Shown: piece after piece, positions 29,766 through 37,235 of the stretch | Position numbering within the stretch: position 1 is the stretch's first letter | How the letters are laid out: each line of letters begins with the position of its first letter | Source: an uncultured Pseudomonadales bacterium | Lineage (GTDB): Bacteria > Pseudomonadota > Gammaproteobacteria > Pseudomonadales > Pseudohongiellaceae | DNA: 37,235 nucleotides | NCBI GenBank assembly: GCA_949430125.1 | Contig: CASQMQ010000022.1 | Coordinates: forward strand, 1-37,235 | Direction of reading: 5' to 3' | Made by a program: the position numbers and the translations under genes | The notes under the pieces: model-generated | What the model was told of the DNA's origin: nothing | What the model saw: the letters and a program-made list of their open reading frames with translations, nothing else | Database searches by the model: none

Positions 29766-31087
29766 TGGGTCAATCCCAGTCTGTTTGATTGTAACGACGC
29801 GAATCGATTGTCCGGGTCATATTTGTTCTTGATAGTCATAAACCTTTCCCAGTTCGGGTAGCTTGCCTTAAACACTTCCTCACTCATGCGGGCATCTTTC
29901 GCAAGATAGAGTCTACCATCGTGAGCCAATACGATCCGATCTAAATCTTCTAGTAGTGGAAATAGAGCGGGTTCATTTTTGAAGTCTAGGGTCAGCGTAT
30001 AGCCGGATCGCGCAAATGACAGTAGGTTCTCATTTGAGTCACCAAATTTCTTCAATACAGTAAGGAAGGAGCCTTTGCCTTTCTCAGCAATTTTTTCTAG
30101 AACAGATGTTATACCCTCAAGCGCGCCCTCATTGGGAATAACAAACTGGTATTGCAAGAAACCTTTCGACCCATATAGGCGATTCCAATTCGAGATGCTG
30201 TCTAGCGGGAAGAAGTAGTTATCACAACCTAGAGTAGTGTTGCTCTTCTTCCTTTTCTGCATGCCAAAGTAACTCGCGTTAAAGGAAGACACAGTCGTCT
30301 TGTTGAGCAGAAATGATGGAATAGAGAACGGAACGCCTAGGCCGGACCTCTCGCGGTACATGGTGTCGGTTTTTCTATTCTTCGATGCGGCGTGCTCACC
30401 TAAATACAAGACGGACCGGCCCAAATTTTTGTCAGTGGCTAGACAGTCCAGCCAGGCGACAGAGTATTTGCTGTCAGCGTTATCTTCAATGTGTTCGAAG
30501 CATTCGGCCAGATTGTTGGCGACAAGACTTCGTTGGTTGATGTAGCTACTAGGGATGGAATCCAGAGAGAGGGTCGCATCACTGATTACTCCGGTGAGCC
30601 CCATGCCTCCGCAAGTCGCGCGAAATAGCTCGGGGTTTTCTTGCTCACTACAAGTCACCAATTCACCTGATGCTAGCACGAGGCTGATTCTCTGCACGTG
30701 TGCGCAGAAGCTGCCGTCTATGTGGTGGTTCTTCCCATGCACATCGGCAGCTATGGCTCCGCCTACGCTTACTGCCTTTGTTCCAGGCAATACGGGAAGA
30801 AAAAGGCCACGAGGGATACAGATTTTGAGTATGTCGCCTAGCTTTACGCCGGCGCCACAGCGAAGGACATTCTGCTGTTGATCGAGTTCAAGGAAGTTAT
30901 CTAAGAATCGGCTACTGACTAACTGTTCAGCGAGTGCGCTGTCGCCGTAGCTGCGACCGGAACCACGGCCAATGCACGAGGCCGATTTCTTCTGCGACGC
31001 GATAAACTTCTGCAAGGCACGCGAATCCGCGGGCTGAATCAATTCTGCTGTCGTCTTGGGGTAACGCCCCCAGCCCATGGCTTCCAT
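29762..31087 (-). CDS. FAD-binding oxidoreductase, DprE1-like (decaprenylphosphoryl-beta-D-ribose oxidase family)
   Basis: Start at MEAMGWGRYPK; IGRGSGRSYGDSAL; GTKAVSVGGAIAADVHGKNHHIDGSFCAHV; CGGMGLTGVI; C-terminal YLAKDARMSEEVF. Confidence 0.88.
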   Translation of the reverse strand: MEAMGWGRYPKTTAELIQPADSRALQKFIASQKKSASCIGRGSGRSYGDSALAEQLVSSRFLDNFLELDQQQNVLRCGAGVKLGDILKICIPRGLFLPVLPGTKAVSVGGAIAADVHGKNHHIDGSFCAHVQRISLVLASGELVTCSEQENPELFRATCGGMGLTGVISDATLSLDSIPSSYINQRSLVANNLAECFEHIEDNADSKYSVAWLDCLATDKNLGRSVLYLGEHAASKNRKTDTMYRERSGLGVPFSIPSFLLNKTTVSSFNASYFGMQKRKKSNTTLGCDNYFFPLDSISNWNRLYGSKGFLQYQFVIPNEGALEGITSVLEKIAEKGKGSFLTVLKKFGDSNENLLSFARSGYTLTLDFKNEPALFPLLEDLDRIVLAHDGRLYLAKDARMSEEVFKASYPNWERFMTIKNKYDPDNRFASLQSNRLGLTQ

Positions 31088-31106
31088 TAAATTTATCCTG
31101 TCGCCC

Positions 31107-31505
31107 TCAGGCCTGCCGCGCAAATACATATCGCTTATCAAGCTGATACTTTACACCATATCCGATGGACAATCCGATGATGGCACCCGTATAGCGAGCG
31201 ATCTTGCCACCTATGAGCGTGTCGAAGCCGAGTTCGAAGCCCCAGAAGATTGCTGTAGTGGCAACCCCCGTAAGTCCGTACAAAGTAAACTTTCCCAAGT
31301 CTTCGCGATGTGATGTGGTGATGAGCTGGAAGATATATTTCTTATCGAGCAGATACTTGCTCACTAGCCCTGTGAGAGTGCCAAACGCCATCGCCAGATA
31401 GGTGGCGAAACTGCCATCGTAGGTTCGAACCACTACTTCCTGTGCTGACAGATTGAGCAGCGTTGCAAGAACGGCGAACAGGCTATATTTGAAGGCAATT
31501 GTCAT
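31107..31505 (-). CDS. GtrA-family membrane protein
   Basis: 132 aa, four hydrophobic helices; FGTLTGLVSKYLLDKKYIF and GVKYQLDKRYVF repeats typical of GtrA. Confidence 0.88.
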   Translation of the reverse strand: MTIAFKYSLFAVLATLLNLSAQEVVVRTYDGSFATYLAMAFGTLTGLVSKYLLDKKYIFQLITTSHREDLGKFTLYGLTGVATTAIFWGFELGFDTLIGGKIARYTGAIIGLSIGYGVKYQLDKRYVFARQA

Positions 31506-31635
31506 TGGTTGGAGTTGCAGTAAGTATCTTCGTAGCTATCTACACAGGTTATCGGCCCGAATGGAAAGACTGTTATGCTCAGAGTGCGCGCTACACTTAT
31601 AATTCTTATTTTACTAAACTCGCCCAGAAGGTTCT

Positions 31636-32439
31636 ATGTCAGATATTCTACTATTTACGCAGGCTCTCGCCCGAGATGCCGGCAAGTTGATCGTCGATGA
31701 GCGCGCCACTGCTGCGCTGACTCACGAGTATAAGAACGGTGATGAGCTAGTTACCAACGCGGATATCAAAGCTGATCAATTCATTTGTGAGGCGATTGCA
31801 CGGCAGTTTCCAGACCATCAAATTCTTTCGGAAGAATCATCACCAGATCTGGGTGCGGTTCAGAAAATCACGACTCCCCTGTGGATCATTGATCCTATTG
31901 ACGGCACAGTAAATTATGCGCATGGGCACAATCATTCGGCAATCTCCATAGCCTATGTAGAAGATGCCCAGACCAAGGTGGGTGTGGTGTATAACCCATT
32001 CAGCGAAGAGCTATTCTATGCGGAATCGGGCAAGGGGGCCTTTCTCAATGGCAATCCGATTTCTGTATCGAGCGAGGTCGAGCTTAGGCGTTCTTTGATC
32101 GCTACTGGGTTTCCCTATGACAAATCAACTCTAGCTCCCATGATCCCGCGTTTGCACGCGGTGTTGGCTAACTGTGCGGACATCCGCCGCATCGGGTCAG
32201 CGGCATTGGATATTTGTTTCTTGGCTATGGGCAGGCTAGAGGGCTACTACGAAAGCCTCAGTATTTGGGACTTCGCTGCCGCGCGTTTGATAGCTCAAGA
32301 GGCTGGTGCCGAATGCGGTCATTTCAGCGAGGTGCCGTCTGGCATCGATCCACAGTTCTATGACCGCGACATCTTAATCGCCAATCCCACTATCTATCCA
32401 TTGCTTAGGGCGCTGCTGCAAGAGGCTGATAACGCCTGA
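31636..32439 (+). CDS. Inositol monophosphatase family protein
   Basis: 267 aa; LSEESS, PLWIIDPIDGTVNYAHG, RIGSAALDICFLAMGRLEGYYE, SIWDFAAARLIAQEAG. Confidence 0.93.
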   Translation: MSDILLFTQALARDAGKLIVDERATAALTHEYKNGDELVTNADIKADQFICEAIARQFPDHQILSEESSPDLGAVQKITTPLWIIDPIDGTVNYAHGHNHSAISIAYVEDAQTKVGVVYNPFSEELFYAESGKGAFLNGNPISVSSEVELRRSLIATGFPYDKSTLAPMIPRLHAVLANCADIRRIGSAALDICFLAMGRLEGYYESLSIWDFAAARLIAQEAGAECGHFSEVPSGIDPQFYDRDILIANPTIYPLLRALLQEADNA

Positions 32440-32646
32440 GATAGCTGCTGCAAGGGGGAGTAATGTGCTTGATAAGACACACAATTTACTCGATGAAGCG
32501 AATTGGTTTTCGTTGACTGAAATCAGCTAAATTCGTAGAGTAGGACCTATGCTCGACGAGCTAGCTCTCGTTGTACCGTCTCGAATCTCCGAATCCCATG
32601 CGGCTTTCAGAGATAACTGATAAGTGAAAGTTGAGGAGAAAAACAA

Positions 32647-34357
32647 GTGAAGAACGTCAATTTATTAAAGGCAGCAATTGTAGCGCTTCTGTTGATTCCC
32701 GCAATCAGCAGCGCGGCTGACAGAGTGGGAGATTTTTCACTCCTTGACCAAGATGGCTATCACCACAGCATGAGCTGGTACGACGATCATAAAATGATTG
32801 CTCTACTGGTGCAGGCTAACGACAGCCAGGCAGCAGCAGATGCATTGCCGGCGTTCGATGCCTTGAAGGCAAAGTACGATGGCCAAGGCGTTGAGTTCAT
32901 GATGATCAACCCTATGGGAAAACACAATCGCAGCGCGGTACAAGCCAAAGCGGCAGTATACGCAGTAGACATACCCATCCTGATGGATGATGCACGTGTA
33001 ATCTCCGAAGCGCTCGGCATCGAGCGAGCCGGTGAAGTACTTCTTTATAACCCACGCTCCTTCATGGTTGAGTACCGAGGTAGCGTCGCCGCTTCAGAGA
33101 AAGCCATTCAAGAGATTCTGGCGGGTGAGGACGTAAGCGTAGCCTCGGTCGCAACAAGCGGCCCGGTAATTAGCTATGCTGCTACTGCAGTGCCTTCCTA
33201 CATAGCAGATATTGCACCGATACTGGCAGACAACTGTGCAACCTGTCACCGCGAGGGCGGCATCGCTCCATTCGCGATGGACAGCCATACAATGGTCCAG
33301 GGTTGGTCTCCAATGATTCGCGAAGTTTTGATGACTAAGCGCATGCCACCGGGTCAGATCGATGGTCATATCGGTGAGTTCATCAACGATCGATTGATCA
33401 CTGATGAAGAGGTTAGAAATGTAATCGCATGGGCCGACGCAGGCGCACCTAAAGACGGCGATACCGATCCTCTTACAGAATTAACTTGGTCCACGTCTAA
33501 GTGGAGCCTGAGTGATAAGCCTGACTTGGTACTCAAAGTGCCTTCGCAGCAGGTTCCTGCTACTGGTGTCTTGGCAGTACAGAGATGTTGCGGTGAAGAT
33601 TGATCTTGACGGTAAAGACCGCTGGATACGTGGCAGCGAGTACATTCCGGGTGATCGTACCGTGCTGCATCACACTATTAACTCTCTGAACTTTCCTGAA
33701 GAGGTTGGTAAGCGAATTGGAGCGCTAGGGCGCAACAACCCGGACAAGGGCAGCATTACCGCCTATATCCCAGGCGGCACGGCGGCATTCAACCCTCCTA
33801 ACACTGGCGGTCTTTTGAAAGACGGCTCAGTCTTGAATCTTAATCTTCACTACACAACCAATGGTCGCGAGACTGTCGATGAGAGTGAAATAGGATTGTG
33901 GTTCTACCCAGAGGGTGAAATACCGACAGAGAGAATGTCAGGTCGATGTGCCTGTATTTTTCCTAACACCTGGACGAATATTCCATCAAATGACCCTGCT
34001 TTCGAGCAGACGGCGACGATAACCATTGGCAAAGATGCCAACATCTATAGTTACTTGCCGCACATGCATTTCCGCGGGAAGTACATGCGTTTCTTCGCAG
34101 ACTACCCAGATGGCTCAAGTGAAGAGTTAATCAATATCGCTCAGTTCAACTATGCTTGGCAGATGAGCTACACCTATGCCGAACCAAAGTTTGTGCCAGC
34201 GGGTACTAAGATTACCGCGGTAGGCGCGTTTGATAATTCCGCGCAGAATCCTGCGAACCCTGATCCGGAGAGAACGGTTCCCTGGGGACAGCAGAGCTGG
34301 GACGAGATGTTTTTCGGAGCGGTTCAATGGAAAAACATAGATCAAGGTGGTAACTAG
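32647..34357 (+). pseudogene. Secreted redoxin-cytochrome c-PHM-like (copper type II monooxygenase) fusion, interrupted by an apparent 1-bp insertion near 33570-33582
   Basis: ORF 32647..33603: signal peptide, thioredoxin-like domain, NCATCHREGGIAPF cytochrome motif. ORF 33512..34357 continues: YRDVAVKIDLDGKDRWIRGSEYIPGD...YSYLPHMHFRGKYMRFFADYPDGS. Removing one base gives a 569 aa protein. Confidence 0.82.
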
Positions 34358-34385
34358 TACACGTTACTTAACTAGGTTCTAGATA

Positions 34386-34418
34386 AAAGCTCGGCCACGT
34401 AGGTGACCGGGCTTTTTT
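34386..34418 (+). terminator. Rho-independent terminator
   Basis: GCTCGGcCAC-gta-GGTGaCCGGGC stem followed by TTTTTT, shortly after the monooxygenase gene. Confidence 0.8.
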
Positions 34419-34521
34419 GTGGGTAGACGCAGCGCAGCAGAGGCTGAATTCCCTTAAAAGTCGGTTCGAAGCACTCTAACCCATTTGATCCCTCTCATTT
34501 TCTAATTTTCATGATCTAGTC

Positions 34522-34538
34522 ACTTGTAAAAAACAAGT
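34522..34538. promoter_or_regulatory. Candidate HxlR-type operator (upstream of the regulator gene)
   Basis: Perfect palindromic arms ACTTGT-aaaaa-ACAAGT, 20 bp before the regulator ATG. Confidence 0.6.
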
Positions 34539-34558
34539 CACTAAGCTACGCTTGCTCT

Positions 34559-34921
34559 ATGATTAAAAAGCTTTCAAGTTCGGTCGCTAAGCGGAGTCCC
34601 TGTCCTGTTGCCACGGCCTTGGATTTGGTTGGTGATAAATGGACGCTGCTAATTATCCGTGATATCGGGTTTTTTGCTCGTCACCGCAATAAAGATTTTC
34701 AGCAGGGGGTTGAGAGCATTCCAAGCAATATATTGGCCAGTCGTTTAAAAATGCTGCTGGAGAATAAGCTGATTCGCAGGATCCCTTATCAAAATAATCC
34801 ACTGCGATACGAATATTTCCTAACGGAAGCAGGTGAGGGCCTCCTGCCAGTGGTTAAAGCGATGGCAAAATGGGGCGAAGTTCATGTCGCTGGGTCCCGA
34901 ATGCCGCGCCGGCTGCAATAG
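34559..34921 (+). CDS. HxlR-family winged-helix transcriptional regulator
   Basis: 120 aa; SPCPVATALDLVGDKWTLLIIRDIGFF...FQQGVESIPSNILASRLKMLLENKLI...YFLTEAGEGLLPVV. Confidence 0.93.
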   Translation: MIKKLSSSVAKRSPCPVATALDLVGDKWTLLIIRDIGFFARHRNKDFQQGVESIPSNILASRLKMLLENKLIRRIPYQNNPLRYEYFLTEAGEGLLPVVKAMAKWGEVHVAGSRMPRRLQ

Positions 34922-34956
34922 GCATCACTGTTTTAAAACACGTGTTCACGTTAGAC

Positions 34957-34973
34957 ACTTGCATAATGCAAGT
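34957..34973. promoter_or_regulatory. Candidate HxlR-type operator (upstream of the DUF2306 gene)
   Basis: Palindrome ACTTGC-ataat-GCAAGT with the same 6-5-6 geometry as the 34522 site. Confidence 0.6.
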
Positions 34974-35038
34974 GACATGCTGGGGCCGGTATAAATGATC
35001 CTTACGGGTCTAGTAATTTAATAATTAAGGAAATTTTT

Positions 35039-35818
35039 ATGGTCGATATTTCAATTGCAGAGCTTCCGGCAAGAGCGGACCAGCATGATTTCAATACGCC
35101 TATGCGCCGAAAAATGCGAAAAATGCTAGACATAGTTGGCTGGACCGTTGTGTTGCTTCTGCTATTCGTCGGTCTAAGCTCCTTGGTTAGTCGGGTTGTA
35201 CTTCTAAATAGTGAATTTTCAAAGGAGGTAGTCAATATTGGAAATGGGGTCAGTAATTTTGATATCCGGTATATTCAGCACTATTTCGTTGCAGGGGTTC
35301 ACTTGCTATTTGGACTTATCGTCTATGTCTTCGCACCTTTTCAGTTCATGACGAGTATTCGTAAACGATTTATTGGCTTTCATCGCTGGTCCGGTAGAGC
35401 TTGGATGATTAGTGGTGCGGTAGCTGGATTCACAGGAGCATTCTTTGGAGTCGTTTGGCCGTTTACAGGTCATCAGGGGTTTGGGCTGCTGCAAACCGGT
35501 ATCAACGCTATTATTGGCCCTTACACATTATTCTGCTTGTATAAGGCTTATAGCAATATCCGGGCACGTAATTTTGGCGAACACAGAGAGTGGATGATCC
35601 GAACTTTTGCGTTAATGTTGGGTGTGGCGACGCAGAGAGTATTGATGATAATCCTCACCGTGCTTACGGGAATAGGTCGAGAACCCATGTTTGCGCCCGC
35701 CATGATTGCTGGCATGATTATCAATATTGTTGTTGCTGAATATTGGATCGCTTTGACTAAAACTCCTGGCAGCGGTCATCGGCACTGGAAAGATCTTGAT
35801 AGGAGAACGGCGTCTTGA
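35039..35818 (+). CDS. DUF2306-like multipass membrane protein
   Basis: 259 aa; hydrophobic helices; HLLFGLIVYVFAPFQFMTSIRKRFIGFHRWSGRAWMISG; FGEHREWMIRTFALMLG. Confidence 0.8.
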   Translation: MVDISIAELPARADQHDFNTPMRRKMRKMLDIVGWTVVLLLLFVGLSSLVSRVVLLNSEFSKEVVNIGNGVSNFDIRYIQHYFVAGVHLLFGLIVYVFAPFQFMTSIRKRFIGFHRWSGRAWMISGAVAGFTGAFFGVVWPFTGHQGFGLLQTGINAIIGPYTLFCLYKAYSNIRARNFGEHREWMIRTFALMLGVATQRVLMIILTVLTGIGREPMFAPAMIAGMIINIVVAEYWIALTKTPGSGHRHWKDLDRRTAS

Positions 35819-35873
35819 TTAAAGTGTTTGCAATTGAGCTAAAGGGAAATAGCGACAAATAAAGGAGTAAGCT

Positions 35874-36638
35874 ATGAAGCCAGTTTGTTTAGTTATCGGA
35901 GCGGGTGCTGGAATTGGCGGCACAGTTGGCAAGCGCTTTGCTCAGGAAGGTTATCACTCGGTACTGTGTCGGCGCAGTAATGAAGGGGGCCTAAATAAAC
36001 TGGTTTCGCAGATACAGGAAAATGGCGGAGAGGCGTCGGGGTTTCTCTTGAATGCCGTGGATGAAGGCAGTATTGAAGAACGTATAGCGGAAGTAGAATC
36101 TCAGATCGGACCGATAGAAGTAGTAGTCTTTAATCTTGGTGCGCAAATCGGCAATCGTTCTCTTCAAGATACTTCATATAAAGTGTTCGAACTAGGTTGG
36201 AAGATGGCAACATTTGCCCTATTTAGAACTGCATCCACACTGTTCCCACTCATGGAAAAACGCGGCAGAGGTACACTGTTGGTCACTTCATCCACTGCAG
36301 CTGTTCGTGGCAATGCCCAACAGCATTCGCATGCTGCGGCTATGGCTGGGCGACGTATGCTTTGCCAGTCCTTAAATGCAGAATATGCCAGTAAAGGTAT
36401 TCATTTGGCCCACATCGTCATTGATGGCTCTGTTGATGCGCCAGATACGCTGGGGAAAATGATGGGTGCTGAAAAATTTCAACAATTACGGCAAGAGAAA
36501 GGCATGGAGCACGATGGCTTGATGCTGCCGGAGAAAATCGCGGATACTTACCTCCACTTGCATCAGCAACACCGCTCAGTTTGGACACACGAATTGGATC
36601 TTCGTGCGTTCTCGGATCTTGCGTGGTGGAATCATTAA
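35874..36638 (+). CDS. SDR-family NAD(P)-dependent oxidoreductase
   Basis: 254 aa; VIGAGAGIGGTVGKRFAQEGY; LLVTSSTAAVRGNAQQHSHAAAMAGRRML. Confidence 0.88.
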   Translation: MKPVCLVIGAGAGIGGTVGKRFAQEGYHSVLCRRSNEGGLNKLVSQIQENGGEASGFLLNAVDEGSIEERIAEVESQIGPIEVVVFNLGAQIGNRSLQDTSYKVFELGWKMATFALFRTASTLFPLMEKRGRGTLLVTSSTAAVRGNAQQHSHAAAMAGRRMLCQSLNAEYASKGIHLAHIVIDGSVDAPDTLGKMMGAEKFQQLRQEKGMEHDGLMLPEKIADTYLHLHQQHRSVWTHELDLRAFSDLAWWNH

Positions 36639-36754
36639 GTACTGCGTCAGAATTTGGTACATCAGAATCGAAAAACCGTGACGATTCTGGCATTATGAGT
36701 TTGGTGCTATTTAACGAATAGCCTATCGCAAGCCAATTATTTAGAAGCCACATT

Positions 36755-37235
36755 ATGAGCGGAGCACAAATTACGCTTTGGGGTGCCGGGACCAGTCGCA
36801 CCATTCGACCGATCTGGGTCGCGGAAGAGCTAGGCCTTAGTTATGCATTGATACCAATTGGGCCTAGAACTGGTGAAACTCAAACCGAAAGCTATACAGA
36901 GTTAAATCCCAAGCAAAAAATTCCTTTTCTTGAAGATGGTAGCTTGCAGTTATCGGAAAGCGTCGCGATTAGTCGCTACCTGGTTAATCGTTATGGGACA
37001 ACAGCCACAATGGCGCCGCCGGCTTCTATTGAAGAGCAGGCGAAGGAAGATGAATGGCTTAGTTTCATTTACGGTGAACTGGACGAGACGAGTCTGTATA
37101 TCTTGAGACGCCACGGAGCACTGGCGGCCATCTATGGCGAAGCACCAACTGCTATCACCGCGGCAAAACAGTATTTTCAGAAGCAAGTGGCTGTTGCCGA
37201 TATGCACTTGCGAGAGACTCAGTACCTAGTCAATA
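36755..37235 (+). CDS. Glutathione S-transferase family protein (truncated by window end)
   Basis: Not in the ORF track because it runs off the edge. ATG at 36755: MSGAQITLWGAGTSRTIRPIWVAEELGLSYALIPIGPRTGETQTESYTELNPKQKIPFLEDGSLQLSESVAISRYLVNRYG. Confidence 0.88.
   Translation, partial: MSGAQITLWGAGTSRTIRPIWVAEELGLSYALIPIGPRTGETQTESYTELNPKQKIPFLEDGSLQLSESVAISRYLVNRYGTTATMAPPASIEEQAKEDEWLSFIYGELDETSLYILRRHGALAAIYGEAPTAITAAKQYFQKQVAVADMHLRETQYLVN

Noticed and set aside
36418-37207. Minus-strand ORFs 36418..36804 and 36950..37207
   Set aside because: Antisense to the SDR and to the partial GST gene, which has a convincing plus-strand translation from 36755.
1-37235. CRISPR array, prophage, transposon or toxin-antitoxin system
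   Set aside because: No regularly spaced direct repeats, transposase, phage structural genes or recognisable TA pair seen on either strand.

Overview
The 37.2 kb window looks like a chromosomal segment of a marine-type gammaproteobacterium (taxonomy is inference). About 33 protein-coding genes or gene remnants can be supported. Main blocks: (i) a MATE efflux gene broken by a frameshift; (ii) a sugar-type periplasmic binding protein, TIM-barrel isomerase and Gfo/Idh/MocA oxidoreductase; (iii) an ABC-F ATPase (uup-like); (iv) PqqB-like MBL hydrolase, membrane protein, MOSC and VOC genes; (v) an untracked PPOX-family pseudogene fragment; (vi) two tandem lipoprotein quinohemoproteins with N-terminal cytochrome c domains, preceded by a CHRD protein; (vii) an AT-richer block of small same-strand ORFs; (viii) purK-purE of Bacteroidota-like type; (ix) a TPP-riboswitch-led operon of TonB receptor, YkoF/MTH1187-like thiamine-binding protein and PnuC-family (PnuT-like) permease, with a divergent NadR-like kinase; (x) tannase/feruloyl esterase, SRAP and S-formylglutathione hydrolase genes; (xi) a GtrA / DprE1-like / DprE2-like / HAD-UbiA locus resembling decaprenylphosphoryl-arabinose synthesis; (xii) IMPase; (xiii) a redoxin-cytochrome c-PHM-like fusion; (xiv) an HxlR regulator with two same-geometry palindromes (ACTTGY-N5-RCAAGT) flanking it, followed by DUF2306, SDR and GST genes. 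Four otherwise intact genes each need one 1-bp indel correction, so sequencing or assembly error must be considered. The most interesting signals are the thiamine-scavenging operon with its divergent kinase, the HxlR palindrome pair, the DPA-like locus and the tandem quinohemoproteins. No CRISPR array, tRNA, rRNA, transposase or integrase was recognised. All family calls are from motif memory; no searches were run.
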